A stretch of 10,476 bases of DNA from JBQKLI01 sp012798975 (GTDB lineage: Bacteria > Bacillota > Clostridia > Tissierellales > Peptoniphilaceae), in contig NZ_JBQKLI010000032.1 in assembly GCF_052116305.1 (NCBI RefSeq), positions 1-10,476 on the forward strand, given 5' to 3'. A program made the position numbers and the translations under genes. This document shows positions 1 through 7,780 of this stretch, piece after piece (position 1 is the first letter of the stretch; every line of letters begins with the position of its first letter). Under the pieces are notes generated by a model. It was not told the DNA's origin, did no database searches, and saw only the letters and a list, made by a program, of their open reading frames with translations.

Positions 1-112
1 GCGATATCTCACTATCAATAGGCTTTCGCGGCATAAACCGCTCGATTAGGCTGGATGATTGACCACAAAATGATACCCGAGGAATTTACACACTAATATG
101 GACTTGACTATA
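1..112. other. Unassigned left edge, more GC-rich than what follows
   Basis: No gene can be assigned here. The first 85 bases are clearly less AT-rich than the next 900. The minus strand is open from about 85 to the window edge (28 codons, including the stretch RFMPRKPIDS), and the plus strand has a short stretch reading MIDHKMIPEEF. Neither is long enough to name. It may be the edge of a decayed gene or of an insertion element lying to the left. Confidence 0.3.
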
Positions 113-490
113 GGATATTATACGTAGACTAAAGAGAATGCTATTCGTACTTTAAAAAGAGAATTTGATTGTTCATTTCATAAAAACAAGTATTAAGAAA
201 TTATATTCACTAGGTTTTACGAAGGGTATTTGTTATCTAGAAAAATTGTTTATGATAAAAGGAGAGCGCATTTATCTAGCCTGATATTAACGAATCAATT
301 AACTAGAGATGAAGCTTTGAAAATTTTAGATGAAAACCTATATCCTGTAGAAGAAGCAATAAAAGTTTTAAAAGTGTTTTCAGAGAAATTAGAAGTATCT
401 GAGAAATTATTTATGGATATTATGAATGGAGAAAATAAAACATACTTAAAATTATTAAAATACTTCACTTTTAATAACATTAGATGTTAA
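113..490 (+). pseudogene. C-terminal relic of an N-acetyl sugar amidotransferase (WbpG/PseA-like)
   Basis: This frame reads like the C-terminal part of the ATP-dependent N-acetyl sugar amidotransferases that make amidino/acetamidino sugars for O-antigens or flagellin glycans. Recognisable blocks are TKENAIRTLKREF (128-166), FTRFYEGYLL (206-235), KRRAHLSSLI (about 257-286), the T-R-D-E-A-L helix near 300-320, and the closing MNGENKTY (about 421-444). The frame is broken by TAG at 125-127 and TAA at 194-196, and a further slip near 127 is likely. The ATP-pyrophosphatase (SGGKDS) half and the cysteine-rich N-terminus are absent. An open frame from TTG 230 (86 codons) remains but should not be called a gene. 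Family members usually sit beside HisH/HisF-like partners, none of which is visible here. The family call comes from remembered consensus and is fairly secure; the 5' limit is not. Confidence 0.7.
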
Positions 491-919
491 TTATAAAATT
501 AGTAGTACTGGAAAAATTAACTTGGTTTACATTCATCCATACACTGAATATTATTCTATGGCCGATATGTTTGTTATGTATAGTAATAAGGGGGGACTTC
601 CTCCTTAACTTGTGCTGAAACACTTTCATGTGGGACACCTGTGCTGAGATTTAAATCTAGTGCTCCTGAGATGAATTTTGAAGATCCATACGCTAATTTT
701 GTTGAGTATGGAGACATTGTAGGACTTTAAAATTAGTCTCGTAATATTCATTTTGATAATACTGGATTAGTAACAAATGAAGATTATGTGTATTATGCTA
801 GTGGAAATTTTTCAATTCAGATAAGGATTAGCGAATATATGGAATTCTGTAAAATTATAAATAGCAGTAATAGATTTTTTGAATTTTCGGATAAATCGTT
901 AATTAACAAATTAATTTAA
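480..919 (+). pseudogene. Relic of a GT4-type glycosyltransferase (C-terminal half)
   Basis: Two frames joined by a slip give the C-terminal Rossmann half of a GT-B glycosyltransferase. The first (codons from 519) reads NLVYIHPYTEYYSMADMFVM, then YSNKGGLPP up to TAA at 606-608, and continues LVLKHFHVG. The second (codons from 635) reads TPVLRFKSSAPEM, then FVEYGD, matching the usual 'G-x-P-V ... A-P-E ... V-x-x-G-D' order after the sugar-nucleotide site. It meets TAA 728-730 and TAG 734-736 and then stays open to TAA 917-919. The N-terminal acceptor domain is missing, and the relic abuts or slightly overlaps the amidotransferase relic, so a deletion probably joined the two. The donor and acceptor sugars cannot be told. 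It lies 15 bases before the polymerase gene and reads in the same direction. Confidence 0.6.
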
Positions 920-934
920 TAAGGTTTTGAGGTT

Positions 935-2041
935 ATGATGGGAAAAATAAGCAATAAAATAATTATTATAAGTATATTTATATTTAACTTAAATTACATA
1001 CTATATAATGTAACTAATATGCCAATAATATATAAAAATCTATTCAGGTTTATTGCCGTTTTAATTTTATTATCGAGTCGATTTTTTGCTAGGAGTAAGA
1101 TAAAAATAAATTACATTGACTTTTCTTGGATATTATTATTATTATTTCAGTTATTAAATTTCGATGATATAGCGTTTAATTTTTTATATATTATTTTGTT
1201 TTTAATATTATCTAAAAATACAGATATTAATTATATTATAAAAAACGGTTTCATAGTATCAATAGTGGGGCTTGTTATTATTATTAGCTTACTAAATTTA
1301 AATATTATACAAAATACTCAATATGCTTCGTTTAATAGAATAAGGCATACGTTTGGTTTTAAAAATGTTAATGCTTTTAGTTCATATATATATTCTTTAA
1401 CTTTAATGTTCATAATAAGTAGAAACAAGATTAATTTATACAATTTGTCTTTATTCATTACAATACATTATATTATATATACTTTTACTGATACTAGGAC
1501 TACCTTTTATGCAAGTATGATTTATGTTGTGTGTTATATTTTGCTTGAAACAATAAACAAAGTACAGATTCATCTAAATATATTTTTAAGTTCTATATTA
1601 ATAATAGTTCTTAATTTACCTGTATTTATTATATTTTCTACTCCAATTATTAAAAATAAATTTCCAATGCTTGATATACTACTTAGTTACCGATTAACAT
1701 TATTTACTGAGTATATTTTCAACAATAATCTTTTAAACTTATTCTTTGGTGGAACTAGTTTAGCCAGTATTGACAGCGGATTTTTAATAATAACATTTTC
1801 AATTGGTATTGTTTTTATGATTTTTTTATTATATTTGATAAATAATTCTGCATTAATTTTATTGAAACAAAAAAATAGTAAATTCCTAGCATTTATAATA
1901 AGTTTTATGTATTTTAATATGTCTGAGAGTTTAATCGTTAGACCAGAACTGGTTGTTTCGATTTGTTTCTGGGTAATTGTCTATAAAGGTTTAATAAAAC
2001 ATAAGAAATTTAATTACAAAATGAATGGTGAAGAGGCATAA
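935..2041 (+). CDS. wzy: Wzy-like O-antigen/polysaccharide polymerase
   Basis: The 368-residue protein is almost entirely hydrophobic helices with short polar loops, as expected for Wzy. Such integral membrane polymerases join lipid-linked repeat units on the outer face of the membrane. Family-like marks are the loop R-x-R-H-T-F-G-F-K-N-V-N (about residues 135-146), the TDTRTT turn after a helix (about 185-190), and S-Y-R-L-x-L-F followed by LFFGGTS (about 251-275). Wzy proteins diverge so much that the call rests on topology, these motifs and the flippase and glycosyltransferase neighbours. Two ATGs (935, 938) compete: AAGG (921-924) and GAGG (929-932) lie upstream, the second only 2 or 5 bases away. 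The reading frame is intact. Its end precedes the flippase stump's start, consistent with an operon. The gene is very AT-rich. The glycan made is unknown. Confidence 0.75.
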   Translation: MMGKISNKIIIISIFIFNLNYILYNVTNMPIIYKNLFRFIAVLILLSSRFFARSKIKINYIDFSWILLLLFQLLNFDDIAFNFLYIILFLILSKNTDINYIIKNGFIVSIVGLVIIISLLNLNIIQNTQYASFNRIRHTFGFKNVNAFSSYIYSLTLMFIISRNKINLYNLSLFITIHYIIYTFTDTRTTFYASMIYVVCYILLETINKVQIHLNIFLSSILIIVLNLPVFIIFSTPIIKNKFPMLDILLSYRLTLFTEYIFNNNLLNLFFGGTSLASIDSGFLIITFSIGIVFMIFLLYLINNSALILLKQKNSKFLAFIISFMYFNMSESLIVRPELVVSICFWVIVYKGLIKHKKFNYKMNGEEA

Positions 2042-2042
2042 T

Positions 2043-2225
2043 TTGAGTAGTAAGTATAAAAATTTATTTACAAATACAATTATTTTTGCAATAAGCAATC
2101 TTAGTTCCAAAATAATATTGTTTTTATTAGTACCGCTGTACACTAATGTATTAAGCACGAATGAGTATGGAATTATTGAAATAATCGTATCTATTTCAAA
2201 TATAACTATTTCGTTGGTTTCATAG
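2043..2225 (+). pseudogene. wzx: N-terminal stump of a Wzx-type polysaccharide flippase
   Basis: About 60 codons remain of a MOP-superfamily flippase that normally has about 400-500 residues and 12-14 helices. The visible part is the standard first helix and loop, NTIIFAISNLSSKIILFLLV then PLYTNVLSTNEYGIIE, which matches the start of Wzx/RfbX proteins. The best start is TTG 2043, six bases after GAAGAGG (2030-2036) and one base after the polymerase stop. An ATG at 2025 in the same frame would overlap the polymerase gene and lacks a good ribosome site. The frame stops at TAG 2223-2225, where the sequence becomes the interior of a glycosyltransferase, so a deletion has fused the two genes. The protein cannot be a working flippase. 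Confidence 0.8.
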
Positions 2226-3003
2226 ATTGTACTTTGATTATATTATTTTCAATAGACTTGTAAAAAACATGATATTGATGAAGTTTTATCACTTCAAAAT
2301 ATTTTAATACCAAAGGTTCAAGTAAAGCAAACAATATACTTACACCAAGCACTACCTTTTTCTGATAAAAAATATGGAATATTTGAAAATTGGAGATTTT
2401 GGATTTGACAGAATATAATAGAGAAATTGATTTGTAATTCAGTAAGAAATGCAGATCTTGTTATCGTTCAAACGAAATGGATTAGAGATGCTATTATAGA
2501 AAAAACAAAGGGGCATGAAAAGAAGTTCATAATAGAGCCACCAAGAATCAATACAGAAAATATTACTCCTTATAAATTTAATGTTGAAGAAGGAAACTTG
2601 TTTTTTTTCTGCAGATGCTGCTTCATATAAAAATCATAGTATAATTGTAGATGCATGTAAAATTTTAAAAAGTAAGAATATTTCAAATTATCGTATAGTA
2701 TTAACAATTGCCGGTAATGAGACGAAACTTATAAAAACTTTGAAAAAAGTGGTAGATTATGAATGTTTACCAATTAGATTTATTGGAAGAATAAGCAAAA
2801 CTCAGGTATACGAGTACTATTCAAAATCGATACTTATATTTCCATCCTATATTGAAACATTTGGTTTGCCCTTACTTGAAGCTAGAATACATCAATCTCC
2901 AATTCTAGCTTCCGATTGTCCATTTTCGAGGGAGATACTTCACGATTATGATAAAGTTAGCTATTTTCTGACTATTTATGAATATGAAGGGATAATTTTA
3001 TGA
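2221..3003 (+). pseudogene. Broken GT4-family glycosyltransferase
   Basis: Joining three frames gives most of a GT-B glycosyltransferase. Frame one (from 2221) reads HRLYFDYIIFNRLVK. After a slip in the A6 run at 2262-2267, frame two reads HDIDEVLSLQNILIPKV and YLHQALPFSD, meets TGA at 2406-2408, and continues ADLVIVQTKWIRDAI. After a slip in the T8 run at 2601-2608, frame three reads AASYKNHSIIVDACKILK, FIGRIS and FPSYIETFGLPLLEA with the E-x7-E catalytic signature (E in IET, E in LLEA). The N-terminus is lost at the junction with the flippase stump. The C-terminus stops early after SREILHDYDKVSYF, and its TGA overlaps the next gene's ATG (ATGA at 3000-3003). The two homopolymer slips could be sequence errors, but the stop codon and missing N-terminus are not explained that way. 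Confidence 0.8.
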
Positions 3004-4136
3004 ATAATAAAAATGATTTTACGTTGGCGTACGCTAGTGAATGGGAAAAGGTTAAGGAGCTTTCTTGGTCAGGAACGACATATTCATTATTGGAAGCATT
3101 AAAAAAAGATGTCGAAGTAGAAGTGTTAGATATTACAATTCCTTTTCACAAAAAGGTTTTAGCAAAGCTGAGTAATTATAGTATTTTTAATGGTCGTTTT
3201 AGTAAATGGGTTCCGCTATATGCAACGGATTATTACGCTAAATCTTTGCAAAAAAAATATTTAGATAAAATAGAAACTTTGGATAAGTCTTCCGTCATTT
3301 TACAAATAGCTTGTATAGATGGGGGTAAAGGTTCATATTATACCTATCAAGATCTAAATTTCGAGGCTATGATGGAACTAAAAAAATACAACAGAGAATC
3401 TTTCAATTATTCCGGTTATGAAAATCTTACAGATAAAGATTTATCACGAGAAGCTAATAAAAACTTAATAGCCTATAAGAATGCAACAGGCATATTCACT
3501 ATGGGCAAATGGCTAGAACATTTTATTGTTGAAAACATGGGGCTCCCTAAAGAAAAAGTTCATGCTGTTGGAGGGGGTTGTAATATTGATATTTCGAAAA
3601 TAAGCCCAAACAGATCTGGAAATAAGTTTTTATTTATAGGAAAAGATTTTCCTAGAAAAGGAGGTCCTATTATTTGTGAGGCTTTTAATATACTAAAGAA
3701 AAAGTATATGCCCTCAGCTGACCTATACGTAATTGGACCTATTGAAAAACCAAAGGAATGTAATTATGATGGAATAAAATACATGGGAGAATTAAGCTAT
3801 GACGAACTTATAGATTATTATAATAGTTGTGATGTATTTTGTATGCCTTCTTATTTTGAAGCATATGGACTTGTCTTTTGTGAAGCATTAATATTTGGTC
3901 TGCCCTGTTTAGGTAGGAGGGTTTTTGAAATGGAATATTTTATTGAAGATGGAGTTAATGGTACGCTTATTTCAGAAGAAACTACCGAAGAGGTTGCTAA
4001 AAAAATGTTTGACTTGATAAGTAATAACAAAATCAAACGATATGTTAAAAATAATAGAGATTACTATATTAACGAGTATTCTTGGGATGCGGTAGCTAAG
4101 CGTATGCTAAGAGTTATTGAAGGGGATAGGGTATAA
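3000..4136 (+). CDS. GT4-family glycosyltransferase (GT-B fold), intact
   Basis: The 378-residue cytoplasmic or membrane-associated enzyme should transfer a sugar from a nucleotide donor to a growing lipid-linked repeat unit. Residues 1 to about 195 form a divergent acceptor domain. The donor domain follows, with FLFIGKDFPRKGG at 210-222 (lysine/arginine residues that usually contact the diphosphate), the I-x-Y-M-G-E-L-S-Y-D-E-L block at 259-270, and FEAYGLVFCEAL at 286-297, which holds the E-x7-E pair E287/E295. LPCLGRRVFEMEYFIEDG (301-318) is the usual stretch after that motif. GAAGGG (2986-2991) lies eight bases before ATG 3000, which overlaps the previous stop as ATGA, suggesting translational coupling in the original operon. 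The sugar specificity cannot be read from the sequence. This is the only complete glycosyltransferase in the window. Confidence 0.88.
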   Translation: MNNKNDFTLAYASEWEKVKELSWSGTTYSLLEALKKDVEVEVLDITIPFHKKVLAKLSNYSIFNGRFSKWVPLYATDYYAKSLQKKYLDKIETLDKSSVILQIACIDGGKGSYYTYQDLNFEAMMELKKYNRESFNYSGYENLTDKDLSREANKNLIAYKNATGIFTMGKWLEHFIVENMGLPKEKVHAVGGGCNIDISKISPNRSGNKFLFIGKDFPRKGGPIICEAFNILKKKYMPSADLYVIGPIEKPKECNYDGIKYMGELSYDELIDYYNSCDVFCMPSYFEAYGLVFCEALIFGLPCLGRRVFEMEYFIEDGVNGTLISEETTEEVAKKMFDLISNNKIKRYVKNNRDYYINEYSWDAVAKRMLRVIEGDRV

Positions 4137-4435
4137 CTGATAGAAAAATATGAACTAGAATGTATAATTTTGAAAGCGAACTTCGGAATATCTAGCAAGT
4201 CTCCTTCTGTATCGGTTGAATGTTTTGACTACATTTAATAAAGAACATTTCAATAAATGATACGGTTGACGAGAAAAGATACTTCACAGGAAGTAGTTCA
4301 ATTCAAATATATTTTTAAATAATAAATTGAATAAAGGTTAATATATAATAAGAAAGTGAAAGGGCATTGTTAAACAGCTGCCAAGTGTATTATAAAGGAA
4401 ATCCTAGCATCTGTTATATAATATTTGGAGGAAGA
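4137..4435 (+). other. AT-rich gap, possible leader of the murJ-like gene
   Basis: No convincing gene is present. A short open stretch ending at about 4317 reads NDTVDEKRYFTGSSSIQIYF and could be the tail of a lost gene. A TATAAT-like hexamer occurs in the AT-rich run at about 4344-4349, but no -35 box lies 16-18 bases upstream. The only clear signal is GGAGGA at 4427-4432, just before the flippase ATG. Nothing else is evident. Confidence 0.4.
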
Positions 4436-5971
4436 ATGGGTATTACAGGAATCGTACTAATTATCATACAGGCTGTTTCTATGATTTTTGGTTTTATAAG
4501 GGAATTGACTTTATCAAATTATTATGGTATATCCAGTATTTCAGACGCATTTTTAATTGTGAGCAACTTACCCTTTTCAATATTTTATATTATTAGTTCA
4601 GCTATTTCTATTAGCTTCATTCCAACCTATAACAAGATTAAAAAAATAAAAGGAAGTAAAGAGGCTGAAAACTTTACGTCTAATATTGTAAATATTATTT
4701 TTGTATTTGCGATAATATTTAGCATATTAATTATTATTTTCTCAAAACCGATTGTAAAGATATTTGCAGTAGGGTTCGATGACCAGACTTTAAATCTTGC
4801 AGTATATTTATTAAGAATTTCTGTATTTAGCTTGGTTTTTGTCGGGATAGTCGGTGTTTTTGTCCCATATCTTAATAGTAATAAAGAATTTATTATACCC
4901 GCTATGATCGGACTACCATTTAATATAGGTATTATTGGTGGTATTATACTATCAAGCTATATTTCTGTTTATTTTTTAGGAGCCGGAACTATTGTTGGAT
5001 ATGCACTGCAATTTTTAGCTCTAATTCCATGTTTGATTAAGGTTGGTTATTCACATAAAAGAATTATAAGACCCAATGATAGTACAATAAAACAAATGTT
5101 AGTTTTGTCGATTCCTATTACAATTGGGGTATCTGCAGAACAAATTAATTATATAATTGATAGAACTATAGCCTCTACTCTGCAAGTAGGAGGGATATCT
5201 GCTTTAAATTATGCTGTGCGTTTAAACGGCTTTGCACAGAACCTCATTGTATATCCGGTAACTACTCTTTTCTATCCAATTATTGCGGAGTTGGTGGTTA
5301 ATAAAAATTATAATAATCTTAATAAAATAATACATAAATCGTTGTCTGTAATTACACTGCTAATGGTGCCGATTATTATAGGTGGTTTTATTTTAAGCAA
5401 AGAAATAATAAGTATTCTATTTTTGAGAGGGGCATTTGATGAAAATGCATTAATAATGACGGAGGGGGCGTTAAAGTTCTATATGATTGGAACAGCTGGA
5501 ATTGCTTATCGTGAAGTTTATTCGAGGGTATTCTATTCTTTTAATGATACCATAACTCCTGTAAAAAATATGATAATTACTGTTTTTATTAATATTATAC
5601 TAAATTTGACTTTATCAAAAGTACTTGGTATTAGTGGTTTAGCCTTTGCTACTAGTATTTCATCCATTATTGCTGCCGGGCTACTTAAGAAAGATTTAAA
5701 AATTCATCTAAGGTGCTCAAATGATTCTAGAAACCTGCTTATTAATCAGATTAAAATAATTTTTGCAGGATTGTTAATGGGGGTGGGAATTATTCTCTAT
5801 CAGTACTTACGCACTCCAGAGAATAATATTCAGCAACTTATTATACAAATTAGCATTGGTGCACTTATATTTTCTTTTATGGTATTGATTTTAAGAGTTG
5901 AGGAACTCGAAGATGTAAAAAACATACTATATAGAATGAAAAATAAAATTAGTAAATATAGAGATGTCTAA
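4436..5971 (+). CDS. MurJ/MviN-family lipid-linked saccharide flippase
   Basis: The 511-residue polytopic protein of the MOP superfamily would move lipid-linked sugar precursors from the inner to the outer leaflet. The start shows the MurJ/MviN signature: GFIRELTLSNYYG (19-31) followed by SISDAFL, with R22 and D37 in the places of the conserved Arg and Asp of the family's first two helices. Later family blocks are QINYIIDRTIAS (middle), the YPVTTLFYPIIAEL helix, and FLRGAFDENA. ATG 4436 fits the family's usual first residue and has GGAGGA at 4427-4432. A TTG at 4367 would add 23 residues without family support. The reading frame is intact and the length is normal. Because it sits in a polysaccharide locus, it may serve that glycan rather than peptidoglycan; whether another murJ exists cannot be seen. 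It is the last gene before the IS110 relic. Confidence 0.85.
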   Translation: MGITGIVLIIIQAVSMIFGFIRELTLSNYYGISSISDAFLIVSNLPFSIFYIISSAISISFIPTYNKIKKIKGSKEAENFTSNIVNIIFVFAIIFSILIIIFSKPIVKIFAVGFDDQTLNLAVYLLRISVFSLVFVGIVGVFVPYLNSNKEFIIPAMIGLPFNIGIIGGIILSSYISVYFLGAGTIVGYALQFLALIPCLIKVGYSHKRIIRPNDSTIKQMLVLSIPITIGVSAEQINYIIDRTIASTLQVGGISALNYAVRLNGFAQNLIVYPVTTLFYPIIAELVVNKNYNNLNKIIHKSLSVITLLMVPIIIGGFILSKEIISILFLRGAFDENALIMTEGALKFYMIGTAGIAYREVYSRVFYSFNDTITPVKNMIITVFINIILNLTLSKVLGISGLAFATSISSIIAAGLLKKDLKIHLRCSNDSRNLLINQIKIIFAGLLMGVGIILYQYLRTPENNIQQLIIQISIGALIFSFMVLILRVEELEDVKNILYRMKNKISKYRDV

Positions 5972-6293
5972 AAAGGCTAGGTATCCAATGTACTTGACAA
6001 TTATTGATTCAGGGTAGATGCATGTGGGTCAATATACTTCTAATAAAAGGGTATGCTAATTTTCAAGGCTAGGGAAAATATATTTAGATTTATTTACCAC
6101 ATGATTAACTCTAAACTCTCTCTTATTTTTTGTTTGATTGTTTTATACATAGAACAAACCGGTCATGAAAATCTAGCCCGGGTTTAGATGGGGTCATGGG
6201 ATCATTTGTTCGTCTATAAATACACTTATCAATAAAAGGTATTAAGCTGAAGTATCTATATTATTCTGGAATAAAAGGTTTTGACGGGGTCAG
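5972..6293. other. Non-coding stretch between the flippase gene and the IS110 element
   Basis: This stretch has no intact gene. It contains the transposase relic at 6137-6187, GGTCATG twice (6161-6167 and 6192-6198, the second on the far side of a near-palindrome at 6171-6189), and three copies of AATAAAAGG (6042, 6231, 6270). Near its right end a 7-bp perfect inverted repeat, AAGCTGA (6244-6250) with TCAGCTT (6290-6296), encloses a small hairpin TTATT/AATAA (6261-6274). No clear terminator for the flippase gene is visible. Confidence 0.5.
6137..6187 (+). pseudogene. Short relic of a second IS110 transposase
   Basis: The frame from 6140 reads VLYIEQTGHENLARV and then TAG (6185-6187). It aligns with VVIGMEPTGHYWENLARYL of the neighbouring transposase, with a two-codon deletion after GH. 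A 14-base word, GAAAATCTAGCCCG, is identical at 6167-6180 and 6640-6653. Only this scrap around the second catalytic acidic residue survives. It shows that an IS110 copy was here earlier, or that part of one was duplicated. Confidence 0.6.
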
Positions 6294-6328
6294 CTTCCTG
6301 TGGTAAAGTAAACTCAGATAAATAAAAA

Positions 6329-6387
6329 ATATCCTCACAAGGTTATGGCTAAATGTAAATCAACGAAAACCAAACCAAGGAGGATAT
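6329..6387 (+). promoter_or_regulatory. Possible ribosome-site-masking hairpin ahead of the transposase
   Basis: ATATCCTC (6329-6336) is the exact reverse complement of GAGGATAT (6380-6387), which contains most of the transposase Shine-Dalgarno AGGAGG (6378-6383). A transcript entering from outside could therefore hide the ribosome site in an 8-bp stem with a 43-base loop. Other insertion sequences use such masking against read-through transcription. A transcript starting inside the loop would escape it. Confidence 0.45.
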
Positions 6388-6390
6388 ATC

Positions 6391-7674
6391 ATGAATTATA
6401 GACAAAACGAAAAAATAAATCAAATAACACAAGAAACACTGATTATCGGGGTAGATATTGCTAAATTCTATCATGTGGCAAGGGCCCTTGATGATCGTGG
6501 AATCGATCTATCAAAAAAGATCACCTTTCGTAATAGTCTGGAAGGGTTCCTAAAATTCGAGCAATGGATCGCAGAAAATCAGGTAAAAAACAAAAAATCT
6601 AAAGTAGTAATCGGAATGGAACCCACGGGACATTATTGGGAAAATCTAGCCCGTTACTTACGAAAGAAACAATATCCTGCTGTCATTGTGAATACCCTTC
6701 ATGTATACAGATCCAAAGAACTCGATGATAATAATCAAACAAAAACAGACGCGAAAGATGCTAAAATCATTGCCAACCTCGTAAGAGATGGAAGATATTC
6801 TCATCCAAACCTACTGGAAGGAGCTTATGCTGATCTTCGAGAAGCAATGAATGTTCGAAATGTTACCTTACAAAGTTTACAGCAAGTAAAAAACAAACTT
6901 CATCGCTGGTATGACCGATACTTCCCAGAATACAAACAAGTATATAAAAGTTGCGACACCAAAGGATTACTGCATATCATAAGCCTTTATGGACTTCCAC
7001 ATGAAATAGCAGAAAAAGATCCTATCGAAATATTTGAATCCTTAGAACCGAAATATAGACGCGCAATAGGGCAAAAAAGAATCCTTTCTCTTCATGAAGC
7101 TTGTAAAAAAAGCATCGGATATAAAGAATCAAACTTTGCAAAAAAAGAATTTCAAATTCTTCTAAATACCTATCACTTTTATCAAGAGCAAATGCAAGAA
7201 ATCGAAGATTCCATCGAAGAAATAAGCCATCAAATAAAGGAAATAAAAACCATGATGTAAAGGAAGGGAATGGCTTTGATCAGTGCCTCAAGTATTATTG
7301 CTGAGTTGGGAGACATTCGAAAATACAAGGACCCTAGACAGCTCTGTAAAATGGCTGGACTCTCCTTAAAAGAACATAGTTCAGGGCTAAAAAAAGGGAA
7401 AACAACAATCAGTCGAAGAGGACGATCCGTATTAAGGCAGGTCTTGTATAAAACCGTCATGTCCTTGATTAAGAACAACAAAGTTTTTAAAGAACTCCAC
7501 CACTATTACAAAACCAGAGCGAAAAACCAACTTACTGGAAAAGCCTCTATCATCGCATTATGCAGGAAGTTATTAAGGATACTCTTTGCTGTTGTACACA
7601 AAGAAGAGTATAATGAAGAAAAAATGAGGCAAGATATTATTCATCCAAAAGAATTTCTAGTAAATGCAGCATAA
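6391..7674 (+). pseudogene. IS110-family transposase interrupted by one in-frame stop
   Basis: Read through one stop, this is a 427-residue IS110 recombinase (DEDD RuvC-like domain plus a C-terminal serine domain), which carries out RNA-guided recombination in this family. The acidic residues visible are D22 in IIGVDIAK, E77 in GMEPTGHYW, and D120/D123 in TDAKDAKI. A coiled linker follows (about 230-290). The C-terminal domain reads ALISASSIIAELGDIRKYKD, PRQLCKMAGL and SLKEHSSG, with the serine expected before glycine, then TTISRRGR. TAA at 7258-7260 (codon 290) splits the two domains; both halves are in the same frame, so it is a nonsense mutation. AAGGA (7260-7264) stands five bases before ATG 7270, so the second half could be translated separately. 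ATG 6391 has AGGAGG seven bases upstream. Whether the split halves work in trans is unknown. Confidence 0.88.
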
Positions 7675-7713
7675 AAAAGATTACAAGGAAAGCAAATAAC
7701 TCAAACGAAAAGC

Positions 7714-7742
7714 CCTCTTAATGGTAACAAAAGAAGGTTTTT
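7714..7742 (+). terminator. Candidate terminator after the transposase
   Basis: CCTCTT (7714-7719) pairs with AAGAAGG (7731-7737), with one bulged base and an 11-base loop, followed directly by five T (7738-7742) and preceded by an A-rich stretch. It lies 40 bases after the transposase stop and before the structured RNA region. It would separate the two transcripts if the RNA has its own promoter. Confidence 0.45.
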
Positions 7743-7780
7743 AAACAAAAAGAAGAAAAGACAAATAACATAAAGTAGAG

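Noticed and set aside
230..490. Open frame from TTG 230 as an intact 86-residue gene
   Set aside because: The same frame continues upstream through two stops with matching family sequence, so it is the tail of a broken gene.
2406..2408. TGA read as tryptophan (recoding) in the glycosyltransferase
   Set aside because: The same gene also has two frame slips and lacks its N-terminus. TGA serves as an ordinary stop elsewhere and no recoding signal is visible.
4327..4349. TTGAAT ... TATAAT as a promoter for the flippase gene
   Set aside because: The spacer is only about 11 bases, too short for a sigma-70 type promoter.
4367..4435. TTG 4367 as the start of the MurJ-like protein
   Set aside because: ATG 4436 has GGAGGA directly upstream and aligns with the usual first residue of the family. 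The extra 23 residues have no family counterpart.
6042..6278. Three copies of AATAAAAGG as a repeat array or CRISPR-like structure
   Set aside because: The copies are nine bases long, AT-rich, unevenly spaced and lack spacers, so chance is enough.
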